A program made the position numbers and the translations under genes. Source: Lentzea flava (GTDB lineage: Bacteria; Actinomycetota; Actinomycetes; Mycobacteriales; Pseudonocardiaceae). Taken from it: a stretch of 64,000 nucleotides of DNA. Shown here in pieces: positions 17,745 to 27,059 of the stretch (the stretch's first letter is position 1; every line of letters begins with the position of its first letter). The notes below the pieces were generated by a model. It saw only the letters and a program-made list of their open reading frames with translations, had not been told where the DNA came from and ran no database searches. The DNA is taken from assembly GCF_014648475.1 (NCBI RefSeq), contig NZ_BMRE01000001.1:496001-560000 (forward strand), in the 5' to 3' direction.

Positions 17745-19766
17745 GTGGAGGTGACAGGCGTGGGCGACGACTGGCTGTTCGGCTTCGGGTCGAACTCGCT
17801 GGAGGACCTGGTCGGCAAGCTGTTCGGCGGGCTGGGGCGGGCCCCGTCCGCCACGCGGCGCACCGACCACTTCGGCCGCGACCTCACCGCCGCGGCACGG
17901 GACGGCCTGCTCGATCCCGTGGTCGGCAGGGAGGACGTGATCGACGAGGTGCTCGAGGTGTTGTCGCGGCGCACCAAGAACAACCCCGTCCTGATCGGTG
18001 ATCCGGGGGTGGGCAAGACCGCGATCGTCGAGGGCATCGCGGCCAGGATCGCGAGCGGCGAGGTGCCCACCACGCTGAGCGGCAGGCGGCTCATCTCGCT
18101 GGACCTGGCGGGCATGGTCGCCGGGGCGAAGTACCGGGGTGAGTTCGAGGAACGCCTGGAAGGCGTCATCGCGGAGGTGGCCGCGACGAACCGGATGGTG
18201 ATCCTGTTCATCGACGAGCTGCACACCGTGGTGGGCGCCGGCAGTGCCGAAGGTGCGCCGATGGACGCCGCGAACATGCTCAAACCCGTGCTCACGACCG
18301 GGAGGCTGCAGGTCATCGGTGCCACGACGGTCGAGGACTACCGGCGGCACGTGGCCAGGGACGCCGCGCTGGAGCGCCGGTTCCAGCCGATCCTGGTCAC
18401 CGAACCGTCGGCAGAGGAGTCGATCGCCATCCTCCGCGGCCTGCGCGCCCGGTACGAGATGCACCACGGGGTGCGGATCACGGACGAGGCGATCGTGTCG
18501 GCCGTGGAACTGTCGGCCCGCTACGTCACCGACCGGTTCCTGCCGGACAAGGCCGTCGACCTGGTGGACCGCGCGGGCGCACGGGTCCGGTTGCGGGAGA
18601 AGTCCCCGATGCCACCGGATCCGGTGGTGCTCGAGCAGCGGGTGTGGCGGCTGAAGCGGGAGATCGCTGCGGCACAGGGGGACGCGTACTCGCTGGAGGA
18701 GGAGCTCGACCGGGCCGTCGCCGAACTGGAGGCCGCTCGTGCCGCGCTGGCCAACGCGCCCGAGGTCGGGGCGAACGACGTCGCCGAGGTCGTCTCCCGC
18801 AGCACGGGCATCCCGGTCGCGCAGCTCACCGAGGCCGAACGGGACCGGTTGCTGCACCTGGAGGACCACCTGCACGAGCGGATCATCGGGCAGGACGAGG
18901 CGGTGGAGGCGGTCGCCGACGCCGTCCGCCAGGGCCGTGCCGGCCTCAAGCACCCGCACCAGCCCGTCGGGTCGTTCCTGTTCCTCGGCCCGACCGGCGT
19001 CGGGAAGACCGAGGTCGCACGGGTGCTGGCCGAGGTGCTCTTCGGGTCGCAGGACCGGCTGATCCGGTTCGACATGAGCGAGTTCTCGCAGCAGCACACC
19101 GTGGCACGGCTGATCGGCGCGCCACCGGGCTACGTCGGCTACGAGGACGCCGGTCAGCTCACCGGGGCGGTCCGGCGCGTTCCGTACTCGGTGCTGCTGC
19201 TGGACGAGATCGAGAAGGCGCACAGCGACGTCTTCAACACGCTGTTGCAGGTGCTGGACGCGGGCAGGCTCACCGACGCGCAGGGACGCACCGCCGACTT
19301 CGCCAACGCCGTGATCATCATGACCAGCAACATCGGCGCCGACCAGCTGCTCGCCGCGGCCGGCTCCGGTGTTCCGGTCGACGAGCTGCGCGGGCCGCTG
19401 ATGGCCACGGTCCGCCGGTACTTCCGCCCGGAGTTCCTCAACCGCCTGGACGAGATCATCCTGTTCCGCGGGCTGGACTCCGGCCAGCTGCGGCAGATCA
19501 CCGCACTGCTGCTCGAACGCACCCGCCAGCGGCTGCGCGAGCAGAACATCACGCTGGAGGTGGACGAGCAGGCGATCGACTGGCTCGCGTCCCGCGGTTA
19601 CGTCCCCGAGTACGGCGCCCGGCCGTTGCGCCGCACCATCGGCAAGGAGCTCGACCGGAGGCTGTCCCGCGCGTTGCTCGCGGGTGAGCTGCACAGCGGG
19701 CAGCACGTCGTCGTCACGGTCACCGAGCAGGGCCTGACGCTGACCGTCACCGATCCCCCGAGTTGA
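17745..19766 (+). CDS. Clp-family AAA+ unfoldase lacking the N-domain
   Basis: The 673-residue protein has two AAA+ modules. D1 carries Walker A GDPGVGKT at about 84-91 and Walker [10 protein letters not shown]. After a short middle region (about 300-345), D2 carries GPTGVGKT, the GYVGYE pore loop, the [11 protein letters not shown]alker B motif and a sensor-2 GARPLRR at the end. The Clp_N repeats that start ClpA, ClpB and ClpC are absent. The middle region is far shorter than the ClpB coiled coil, and no ClpP-docking loop was identified with confidence. Starts at 17745 and 17760 are both possible (GGAGG suits 17760). Close co-directional genes for BtrH-like and lipoate-ligase-like proteins follow. 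Confidence 0.88.
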   Translation: MEVTGVGDDWLFGFGSNSLEDLVGKLFGGLGRAPSATRRTDHFGRDLTAAARDGLLDPVVGREDVIDEVLEVLSRRTKNNPVLIGDPGVGKTAIVEGIAARIASGEVPTTLSGRRLISLDLAGMVAGAKYRGEFEERLEGVIAEVAATNRMVILFIDELHTVVGAGSAEGAPMDAANMLKPVLTTGRLQVIGATTVEDYRRHVARDAALERRFQPILVTEPSAEESIAILRGLRARYEMHHGVRITDEAIVSAVELSARYVTDRFLPDKAVDLVDRAGARVRLREKSPMPPDPVVLEQRVWRLKREIAAAQGDAYSLEEELDRAVAELEAARAALANAPEVGANDVAEVVSRSTGIPVAQLTEAERDRLLHLEDHLHERIIGQDEAVEAVADAVRQGRAGLKHPHQPVGSFLFLGPTGVGKTEVARVLAEVLFGSQDRLIRFDMSEFSQQHTVARLIGAPPGYVGYEDAGQLTGAVRRVPYSVLLLDEIEKAHSDVFNTLLQVLDAGRLTDAQGRTADFANAVIIMTSNIGADQLLAAAGSGVPVDELRGPLMATVRRYFRPEFLNRLDEIILFRGLDSGQLRQITALLLERTRQRLREQNITLEVDEQAIDWLASRGYVPEYGARPLRRTIGKELDRRLSRALLAGELHSGQHVVVTVTEQGLTLTVTDPPS

Positions 19767-19794
19767 CCCTCACACGGTGAGAGGGTCCACGCTG

Positions 19795-20808
19795 ATGACC
19801 GTGATACTCGAGAACGTCTCGTTCCCCGCCGGTGTGCACTGCGAGACCACCGCGCTCGGCGCCCTGCTGCGTCACGAGGGCGTCGAGCTGTCCGAGCCGA
19901 TGCTGTTCGGCCTCGGCGAAGGACTGGGCTTCGTCTACTGGGACGCCAAGAACCTGGACTTCCCGTTCCTCGGCGGTCGCAGCAAACCGGCCGCGATCAC
20001 CCGCACGGTGGCCGACCGGCTTGGCCTGACGCTGCAGGTCCAGGAGACCGCGTCGCCCCGCAAGGCCTGGCAGAACGTGACAACCGCCCTCGCCGCCGGC
20101 CGTCCCGTCGGCCTGCAGCTGGACTCCTACCACCTGGAGTACTTCACCACGAAGGTCCACTTCGGCGGCCACTTCGTCGCGATGTACGGCTACGACGACA
20201 CCCTGGCCTACCTGGTCGACACCGCCCAGCAGGGCGGCACCGTGACGACCTCGCTGGCGAGCCTGGAACGGGCCCGCGCCGAACGCGGACCGATGACCGC
20301 CCGCAACCTCTCGTACACCATCACCGGCCCCGTCACGCTCGATCTGGGCGACGCCGTCCGGAAGTCGATCGTCGGCAACGCCGACACGTTCCTGAACCCG
20401 CCCATCGCCAACCTCGGGCATCGCGGCATCGGCAAGGCAGCCCGGCAGATCACGCGGTGGCTCGACCGCTCCGGCGCCCCGTCCCGCGACCTCCCGCTGG
20501 CCGCTACGCTGATGGAACGCGGCGGCACCGGCGGTTCCCTGTTCCGTACGATGTACCGGGACTTCCTCGCCGAGGCGACCACGATCGTCGACGACGACAA
20601 CCTCCGCCGCGGTCACGAGCTGTACGCCGACATCGCGCCACTGTGGACGGAGGTCGCCCACCACGTCACGGCCGCGGGAGAAACCGGCGACCCGGAGCAC
20701 TTGACCCGTGCCTCGGCGATTCTCACCGAACTCGCGGACTCCGAACGCCACGCCATGCAGGTCCTGAGCGGCATCCGGATCGGTCGTGATCGAGAATCAC
20801 GGGCGTGA
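19795..20808 (+). CDS. BtrH-like protein (BtrH N-terminal domain plus DUF4872-like)
   Basis: The 337-residue protein opens with a segment typical of BtrH_N (FPAGVHCETTALGALLRHEG, about residues 10-29) that contains the conserved Cys and His. Its middle has FGGHFVAMYGYDD, the usual second histidine motif. The C-terminal half is helical and resembles DUF4872. BtrH transfers an acyl side chain from a carrier protein in butirosin biosynthesis, and related proteins have papain-like folds. No carrier protein is encoded nearby. The ATG at 19795 with GAGAGGG is chosen over a GTG at 19777. The stop overlaps the next gene's start. Confidence 0.8.
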   Translation: MTVILENVSFPAGVHCETTALGALLRHEGVELSEPMLFGLGEGLGFVYWDAKNLDFPFLGGRSKPAAITRTVADRLGLTLQVQETASPRKAWQNVTTALAAGRPVGLQLDSYHLEYFTTKVHFGGHFVAMYGYDDTLAYLVDTAQQGGTVTTSLASLERARAERGPMTARNLSYTITGPVTLDLGDAVRKSIVGNADTFLNPPIANLGHRGIGKAARQITRWLDRSGAPSRDLPLAATLMERGGTGGSLFRTMYRDFLAEATTIVDDDNLRRGHELYADIAPLWTEVAHHVTAAGETGDPEHLTRASAILTELADSERHAMQVLSGIRIGRDRESRA

Positions 20809-21593
20809 AGAACCGTCTGCTGGTGTCCGGCAGTGCCGGTCCCGCCGTCACCGAACTGGTGATCCCGGCGTTGTTGCTGCGTGCACCGAGTGCGACGTGG
20901 TCGGAGCTCGTCCACGTCTACGTGCCGCAGGGCCCGACGGTCGCGTTCAGCGGCCGGGACCTCCGCTCGCCCGGCATCGCCGCCGCGACCGAGGTGGCGC
21001 GCGCGGCGGGGTTCGAGACCGTCGTGCGGTCACCGGGCGGACGGATGGTCGCCTACGACAGCGGCGCTGTCGTGATCGACCACCTCGACCGCACCACCGG
21101 GATCCGGCACGCGGGCAGCGCCACGTTCGCGGACAACGCCGAGAACCACGCCAGGGTGCTGCGCGGCCTCGGTGACGTCGACGCCCGCGTCGGCGAGGTG
21201 GACGGCGAGTACTGCCCCGGCGAGTACAGCATCAACGTCGGAGGCACCGCGAAGATCGTCGGCTCGGCGCAACGCGTCACCGCCACCGGTTCCCTGTTCA
21301 GCACGGTCGTCCAGGTCGTCGTCTCGGACCGGGTGCGTGCCGTGATCGCCGACGTGTCCGACGCGCTCGGTTACGACCTGCGCCGCAGCTCCATCGCGGG
21401 CCTCACCGACTACGCGCCCGCGCTGACCGCCGATGACGTCGCCGAGGCGTTCGCGGCGGACTACCGCGACCGGCTCGGCCTGTCCGACGGACAACTGCCG
21501 GCCGAGGTGGTCACGCACGCGAAGACCGCCAATGGCGGTGCGCCGTTCCACGTCGACGACTGGACACGGGCGAATCCCGTGCCCAGCGCCTGA
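20805..21593 (+). CDS. lipoate/biotin protein ligase-like protein
   Basis: This 262-residue protein matches the lipoate-protein ligase A fold. It contains a GEYCPGEYSINVGGTAKIVG segment at about residues 129-148 with the catalytic lysine of the K-I-x-G-x-A-Q-R motif, followed by a GSLFSTVVQVV stretch. The GTG start overlaps the BtrH-like stop by four bases, so the two are translationally coupled. Canonical lipoylation would need an E2 or GcvH partner, and none is seen here. A role in attaching or transferring an acyl group within this small operon is possible but speculative. The stop is one base from the convergent oxidase gene. Confidence 0.8.
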   Translation: MKNRLLVSGSAGPAVTELVIPALLLRAPSATWSELVHVYVPQGPTVAFSGRDLRSPGIAAATEVARAAGFETVVRSPGGRMVAYDSGAVVIDHLDRTTGIRHAGSATFADNAENHARVLRGLGDVDARVGEVDGEYCPGEYSINVGGTAKIVGSAQRVTATGSLFSTVVQVVVSDRVRAVIADVSDALGYDLRRSSIAGLTDYAPALTADDVAEAFAADYRDRLGLSDGQLPAEVVTHAKTANGGAPFHVDDWTRANPVPSA

Positions 21594-21594
21594 G

Positions 21595-22932
21595 TCAGAT
21601 CGCCTGGGAGAACTCGAAGAACCGGTCGGGGTCGTACCGGCGCTTCACCTCGGTCAGCCGGGCGAGGTTCGGGCCGTGGTAGGCCTGCCGCCAATCCGGT
21701 AGGTCCGGGTCGGTGAAGTTCAGGTAGGACGCGTTGTCGGTGTGTTCGCCGATGTCCTCGTGCAACGCCGTCAGCCACTCCAGGTTGTCGCGCACGACCT
21801 GCGGACCGTCCGACGGCAGCCACGACGTGTCGAGCGAGACCAGGAACAACGCGTCGCGGTGCGGGAAGGCCGTGTCCGTCGGGGACAGCGCGTTGATCGC
21901 GCCACCCCAGCCGAACAACGCCGCCCCGCCGCCGTCCGGATTGCTGCTGCCTGGCCACTTGCCGACGGCCGCGACCAGCGTGCGCACCCCTTCTTCCGGC
22001 AGCGGAACGGACGTCGTGCGCGTCCGGCCGGCGAACGCACCACCGGCCGTCTCGTGGTGCACGTACTCCACCGCTTCCCAGTACGTCCTGTCCTCGATGT
22101 CGCAGCGCGACGGCCGGGTGCTTTGCAAAGGCGCGAGCACCGCGCGCAGCTCGTCGGCAGAGCCGAGGTGCCAGCCGATCAGCGACACCATTCCGTTGCT
22201 GGTCAGGCCGATGCGCAACGACAACGCGTCCGGTGCGGTGCGCTGGATCTCCTGCGCCACCAGCACGACATCGACCGCGTGCTCCCACTCCCACAGCAGC
22301 AGGCAGGTCGCGCTGTTCACGACCGGCCGCGCCTGGAACGTGAACGACGTGTTGACGCCGAAGTTGCCGCCGCCACCGCCCCGGCACGCCCAGAACAGGT
22401 CGGGGTTCTCCTCGGCGGAACACCTCACCGTGCTGCCGTCCGCCAGCACGACGTCGGTGCTCACGAGCGAGTCGCAGGTCAGGCCGAACGCCCGCGACAC
22501 CGCCGCCACTCCCCCGCCGAGGGTGAGGCCGCCGATCGCGACCTCGTCCGAGTTGCCCAGCGGGAACGTGATGTCGTGCGGCCGCAACGCCTCGTACAGC
22601 GCGCGCATCCGCGTGCCGCCCCCGACCGTGACCAGGCCTGTGCCGGGGTCGACGTGCACCTGGTCGAGGCCGCGCAGGTCGAGGACCAGTCCGGTGTTGA
22701 CGGACGCTCCCGCGTAGCTGTGGCCGCCACCGCGCGCGACGAGCGGCACGTCGTTCTCCCGCGCCCACGTGATCGCCGTGACGACGTCCTCTGTGGACGC
22801 TGCGGACACCACCGCCGCCGGGACGATGCCGGCGTAGCGTTCGTTGAACGGCTTGCTGCCGCTCGTGAAGCCGTCGTCGCCTGGCAGCAGCACCCGGCCG
22901 CGGAGCCGGGCGGCGAGACCGTCGAACGTCAC
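21595..22932 (-). CDS. berberine-bridge-type FAD-dependent oxidase
   Basis: This 445-residue flavoprotein has a FAD_binding_4 domain, with ARGGGHSYAG at about 67-76 where His71 is the likely covalent flavin ligand. The substrate domain has RGGGGGNFGV, and the BBE tail reads YLNFTDPDLPDW. Bicovalent relatives have a cysteine in a CPxVGIGG segment; here the equivalent reads PLGNSDEVAIGG, so single covalent attachment is likely. It is the last gene of the eleven-gene minus-strand cluster, with a GTGA overlap to the radical SAM gene. It may oxidise an amine, hydrazine or alcohol of the product; the substrate is unknown. Confidence 0.87.
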   Translation of the reverse strand: MTFDGLAARLRGRVLLPGDDGFTSGSKPFNERYAGIVPAAVVSAASTEDVVTAITWARENDVPLVARGGGHSYAGASVNTGLVLDLRGLDQVHVDPGTGLVTVGGGTRMRALYEALRPHDITFPLGNSDEVAIGGLTLGGGVAAVSRAFGLTCDSLVSTDVVLADGSTVRCSAEENPDLFWACRGGGGGNFGVNTSFTFQARPVVNSATCLLLWEWEHAVDVVLVAQEIQRTAPDALSLRIGLTSNGMVSLIGWHLGSADELRAVLAPLQSTRPSRCDIEDRTYWEAVEYVHHETAGGAFAGRTRTTSVPLPEEGVRTLVAAVGKWPGSSNPDGGGAALFGWGGAINALSPTDTAFPHRDALFLVSLDTSWLPSDGPQVVRDNLEWLTALHEDIGEHTDNASYLNFTDPDLPDWRQAYHGPNLARLTEVKRRYDPDRFFEFSQAI

Positions 22933-24614
22933 TGGACGACACCTGCCAGCTGGGCCTCGCGCAGGATCTCCTCGCGTTCCCGCCAGTGCGACCAGAACGC
23001 GCCCTTGTAGCCGAGGCTCGTCAGGCCGATGAGGAACGGGTTGTCGGCGTAGTTGTTCTCGGACTCGCTCATGCCCGCGAGCGTCGGCAGCATCACGCGG
23101 TGGTGGTCGGACGGGTCGACGAGCGACCAGAGGTACTCGACCGTGCGCGACCAGCGGCCGTTCGGGTCGGTGTTCGTGCCCTCGTCCTCCAGCAGGTCCG
23201 GCGAGAAGTAGCAGACGAGCCGGAACTCGCCGCGCTCGTCGAACATGAACTGCTTCTCGTACTCGACCAGATCCGCGCACATCGACAACGGCTTCAGGAT
23301 GATCGGCCCGCTCGCGGTGTTCGACTGCAGACCCGGCACCGTGCGGACGCCCGCGCACTGCTCGGCGATCGAGATGCCGAGCGGGTGGTGCGGGAAGAGC
23401 CGCAGCCCCAACGAGAACGCGGTGACCGTCGCGTCCAGCGCCATGAACGCGTCGACACAGTCGCGCATGGTCTCCCACGTCTCGCCGGGCATGGCGAACA
23501 GCGCTTCGACCATGGTCTTGATGCCGCGCTCCCGACACAGCCGCACGAGCCGCTCGGTGTCGTCGAACGTGTAGTACGTCGTGCCCTTGCCGGTGACCTT
23601 CCAGTTCGCGAGCACGTCCTGGCGGATGTGGTCGCTGCCGACGTTCACGCCCCGGCACCCGGCGGCGGCGAGCAGGTCGGCGAACTCCTCGTCGAACGGC
23701 GAGGGCTGGCAGTACACCCACAGCCGCAGGTCGTTCAGCGGGTTGGCCGCGCTCGCGTGCTTGCGGCGCACGATCTCGCGCAGCACGTTCTTGGCGTGCG
23801 AGATCGACAGGTTGAACTCGCTGTCGGTGGTGTGCTGGTCGAGGATCCCCTGTGCGGCCAACGACTGCATCTCGTCCACGACGGCGGCGACGTCACGGCG
23901 TGCGACGGCACCGCCCTTGGCATCCGGTTCGACGCAGTGCGCGCACCGGTAGACACAGCCGGACTTGGTCAGAATGCCCGCGAGACCACCACGCCGGTAG
24001 TACTCGCCGTTGTCCACCTTGTACTTGTCCCCGGATCTTCGGACGTACGTCCCGGCACCGTCGACCTGCCACGTCTTGACCACGGTCGGCCCGACGAGCG
24101 GTCTCGGGGAGAGAACGGTGGACGTGCGGACGATCCCGTCCGGGGTGTTGCGGATCAGTCCGTCCACAGTGGAGGTGTCACGTCCGGTCGCGATGGCGTC
24201 GGCCAGGTCGACCACGATCACCTCGCCCGGCCCCTTGACACCGAAGTCGACGCCGAAGTAGTCGACGAGCGCGAACGGCATCGTGGAGAACCCGATGCCA
24301 CCCGCGACGATCGGTGCCTCCGTCAGGCGGGTGATCTCGGTGATGATCTCCTTGTGCTCGCCCACAAAAGGGCGTTGCTCGAACGCGTACACGGTGTCGG
24401 TGTTGCGGACCGTGATGCCGACCAGCATCGGTTCGCGCGTCGTGAAGTACTCCGTCAGGAACGTCTTCCAGTCGTCGCGGTGGAACGTCAGGTCCACCAC
24501 CTCGACCTCGAACCCCGCGTTCTCCAGCGACGTGGTGAGCACGTCGAGCGCGTACGGTGCGATCGGCGGGTGCACCTTGTTCGGGTTGACGAGTGTTACC
24601 AGGCCTCTGCTCAT
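22929..24614 (-). CDS. radical SAM enzyme with N-terminal B12-binding-like domain
   Basis: The 561-residue protein has an N-terminal Rossmann-like cobalamin-binding-type domain (residues 1-140) without the DxHxxG base-off motif. It is followed by a radical SAM core with C220-x3-C224-x2-C227. The start ATG follows GGGGGAG. Related class B enzymes methylate unreactive carbons or phosphorus, or rearrange rings, using SAM and often cobalamin. In this cluster it may methylate or otherwise modify a nitrogen-rich amino-acid scaffold. It lies between the DszC-like monooxygenases and the BBE oxidase. The reaction cannot be predicted further. Confidence 0.87.
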   Translation of the reverse strand: MSRGLVTLVNPNKVHPPIAPYALDVLTTSLENAGFEVEVVDLTFHRDDWKTFLTEYFTTREPMLVGITVRNTDTVYAFEQRPFVGEHKEIITEITRLTEAPIVAGGIGFSTMPFALVDYFGVDFGVKGPGEVIVVDLADAIATGRDTSTVDGLIRNTPDGIVRTSTVLSPRPLVGPTVVKTWQVDGAGTYVRRSGDKYKVDNGEYYRRGGLAGILTKSGCVYRCAHCVEPDAKGGAVARRDVAAVVDEMQSLAAQGILDQHTTDSEFNLSISHAKNVLREIVRRKHASAANPLNDLRLWVYCQPSPFDEEFADLLAAAGCRGVNVGSDHIRQDVLANWKVTGKGTTYYTFDDTERLVRLCRERGIKTMVEALFAMPGETWETMRDCVDAFMALDATVTAFSLGLRLFPHHPLGISIAEQCAGVRTVPGLQSNTASGPIILKPLSMCADLVEYEKQFMFDERGEFRLVCYFSPDLLEDEGTNTDPNGRWSRTVEYLWSLVDPSDHHRVMLPTLAGMSESENNYADNPFLIGLTSLGYKGAFWSHWREREEILREAQLAGVVQ

Positions 24615-24637
24615 CGAATCTCCCCCGCTGGTCAGAA

Positions 24638-25837
24638 CTAGACGATGCCGAGGGCGATGCCGAACTCGGGCTTGGCGTTCACCAGATAGGCGCCGGCGGA
24701 CTGGAGAATCCGGTCCTGCGCGGCGAGGTGCTGGCAAATCGTGGCGGTGTCGCGCATCCAGCGGTCCATCGGCGACGACCGGTGGATCGACCACGTCTGC
24801 AGCAGGTCGAACAGCCGGTTCACGATCGAGCGCGACATGCGGAACGCGTGCACCCACGACAGCGGGCAGGCGGCGCGGTCGACGGGGTCGAGGTCGTCGA
24901 GCACACCACCGGCGGCCAGCACTTCCCACTGGCGTTCCAACGCGCCGCGAACACCGGCACGGGTGGCGTTGAAGTCGGCTTCACACGCCGCCAGAGTCAC
25001 CTGCACGCGCCAGATGTCCGCCCAGTCGGTGCCCGTCATCCGGTCGACGCGCTGCAACACGATCTCGCGGGCGTAGTCCAGCGCCGCACGCGCGACGCCG
25101 AGCGAGACGCCGCACATCGTGCGGGTGAACGCGTCGGGCTGGGCGAGCGGGCCGCGGCGGCCGCGGACGTTGTCGAAGCTGAACGAGTGCTCCTCCGGCA
25201 CGAACACGTCGGTGATCGTGTAGTCGCAGCTGCCGCTGCCGCGCAGGCCCGTGGTGTCCCAGTTGTCGATCACTTCGACCTGGTCGCGCGGCACGAGGAA
25301 CTGCCGCGACTCGTGCGGGTTGCTGCCGTCCGGGCTCGCGTACTTCTCGCCGTCCTGGTAGACGAACCCGCCGGAGATCACCCAGTCGGCGTGGTGGATG
25401 CCGCTGCCGAACGGCCAGCGCCCGCTCAGCCGGTAGCCGCCGGGCACCTTCTCGGCGCGGCCGGACGGCTGGAGCAGACCGGCGACGATCTGGTCCGGGT
25501 TCGGGAACATCTCCTTCGCCACGACCGGGTCGAGGAACTCGGCGTAGATGCCGGTGTTCGACCCGATCATGGCGCACCAGCCGACCGAAGCGTCCCCGTA
25601 GGACAGCGCCTCGACGACCTCCAGCTGTTCCATCGAGGTCAGTTCCAGGCCGCCCCAGTGCTTTCCGAAGCACATGCGGAACACACCGTTGTCCCGCAAC
25701 GTGTCCACGATGTCCTGCGGCAGGTGCCGCAGCTGCTCGATCTCGGCGGACCGTTCCCGCAGCATCGGCGCCAGCGCTCTGGCGCGCTCGATGAGTTCCG
25801 CGGCCGTGGTGGCGGCGGGTTCCCTCGTCATGGTCAC
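24638..25837 (-). CDS. DszC/acyl-CoA dehydrogenase-like flavin monooxygenase, copy 1
   Basis: This 399-residue protein has the acyl-CoA dehydrogenase fold in its group D flavin monooxygenase form, as in DszC, HsaA and nitrososynthases. Landmarks are GYRLSGRWPFGSG, then WDTTGLRGSGSCDY and DVFVPEEHSF, and a helical C-terminal half with HRSSPMDRWMRD. Such enzymes use reduced flavin to oxygenate carbon or nitrogen atoms. A nearly identical paralog lies just upstream. The GTG at 25837 is preferred because GGGGGAG is well spaced and its start lines up with the paralog's; an ATG lies two codons later. No dedicated flavin reductase is encoded in the cluster. Confidence 0.87.
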   Translation of the reverse strand: MTMTREPAATTAAELIERARALAPMLRERSAEIEQLRHLPQDIVDTLRDNGVFRMCFGKHWGGLELTSMEQLEVVEALSYGDASVGWCAMIGSNTGIYAEFLDPVVAKEMFPNPDQIVAGLLQPSGRAEKVPGGYRLSGRWPFGSGIHHADWVISGGFVYQDGEKYASPDGSNPHESRQFLVPRDQVEVIDNWDTTGLRGSGSCDYTITDVFVPEEHSFSFDNVRGRRGPLAQPDAFTRTMCGVSLGVARAALDYAREIVLQRVDRMTGTDWADIWRVQVTLAACEADFNATRAGVRGALERQWEVLAAGGVLDDLDPVDRAACPLSWVHAFRMSRSIVNRLFDLLQTWSIHRSSPMDRWMRDTATICQHLAAQDRILQSAGAYLVNAKPEFGIALGIV

Positions 25838-25848
25838 CTGAACTCCCC

Positions 25849-27048
25849 CTACTTGACGATGCCGAGGCAGATGCGGAACTTGGGCCGGCGACCGAGCAGG
25901 TACGCGCCCGCGGACTCGAGGATCGCGTCCTGTGCCGAGAGGTTCTGGCACATGGTCGCGGTGTCGCGCATCCAGCGGTCCATCGGCGAGGACCGGTGGA
26001 TCGACCACGTCTGCAGCAGGTCGAACAGCCGGTTCACGATCGAGCGGGACGTGCGGAACGCGTGCAGCCACGCGATCGGTGACGCGGCGCGTTCGTTCGG
26101 CGTGAGATCGTCGAGCGTGCCGCCGGACGACAGGACCTCCCACTGCCGCGTCATCGCCGAGTACACGCCGTTGCGCGTGGCGTTGAAGTCGGCCTCGCAC
26201 TCGGCCAGCGTCACCTGCACGCGCCAGATGTCCGCCCAGTCCGTGCCGGTCATCCGGTCGACGCGCTGCAACACCGTTTCCCGCGCGTGGTCCAGGGCAG
26301 CACGCGCGACACCGAGCGGAACCCCGCAGAGGCTGCGCATGAACGACTCCGGTTGCGCGAGCGGGTGCGGTTCGCAGCGCGGGTTGTCGAACGTGAGCGT
26401 GTGCTCCTCGGGCACGAACACGTCCGTGATCGTGTAGTCGGAGCTGCCGCTGCCGCGCAGACCGGTGGTGTCCCAGTTGTCCAGGATCTCGACCTGGCTC
26501 TGCGGCACGAGGAACTGGCGCGACTCGTGCGGGTTGCTGCCGTCCGGGCTCGCGTACGGTTCACCGTTCTCGAAGACGAACGCACCGGACATCACCCAGT
26601 CGGCGTGGTGGATGGTGCTGCCGAACGACCACCGGCCGCTCAGCAGGAACCCTCCCGGCACCTTGTCGGCGCGCCCGGCAGGGGCGAGCACGCCGGCGGT
26701 GATCATGTCCAGCCGCGGGTAGACCTCGCGGACCACGTCCGGTTCGAGGAAGTTGGCCAGCAGACCGGTGTTCGCGCCGATGATGCCGCACCACGCGGCG
26801 GACGCGTCGCCGTACGCGAGCGCCTCGGCGACCTGCGTCTGCTCCATCGACGTGAGCTCGGGGCCGCCCCACTCGCGGCGGAAGCACATGCGGTGCACGC
26901 CGGTGGAGCGCAGCATCTCGACGACGTCCGGCGGGAGCTGCCCGGCCTCCTCGATCTCCGCGGACCGTTCGCGCAGCACCGGCGCGAGCGCCCTGGCGCG
27001 GGCGATGATCTCGGTCGCCGTGCGGGGCTCGTCGGCCACCGTGGTCAT
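25849..27048 (-). CDS. DszC/acyl-CoA dehydrogenase-like flavin monooxygenase, copy 2
   Basis: The 399-residue paralog of the following gene shares long identical stretches with it, for example the ALAP-LRERSAEIE head and the QTWSIHRSSPMDRWMRDT region. It probably performs a related N- or C-oxygenation. The ATG follows AGGAGCGAGAAC. The two copies lie back to back with an eleven-base spacer, which suggests tandem duplication followed by divergence, or two subunits of one hetero-oligomer. Candidate substrates are the hydrazine or N-hydroxyl intermediates of the cluster; this is inference from context. Confidence 0.87.
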   Translation of the reverse strand: MTTVADEPRTATEIIARARALAPVLRERSAEIEEAGQLPPDVVEMLRSTGVHRMCFRREWGGPELTSMEQTQVAEALAYGDASAAWCGIIGANTGLLANFLEPDVVREVYPRLDMITAGVLAPAGRADKVPGGFLLSGRWSFGSTIHHADWVMSGAFVFENGEPYASPDGSNPHESRQFLVPQSQVEILDNWDTTGLRGSGSSDYTITDVFVPEEHTLTFDNPRCEPHPLAQPESFMRSLCGVPLGVARAALDHARETVLQRVDRMTGTDWADIWRVQVTLAECEADFNATRNGVYSAMTRQWEVLSSGGTLDDLTPNERAASPIAWLHAFRTSRSIVNRLFDLLQTWSIHRSSPMDRWMRDTATMCQNLSAQDAILESAGAYLLGRRPKFRICLGIVK

Positions 27049-27059
27049 GTTCTCGCTCC

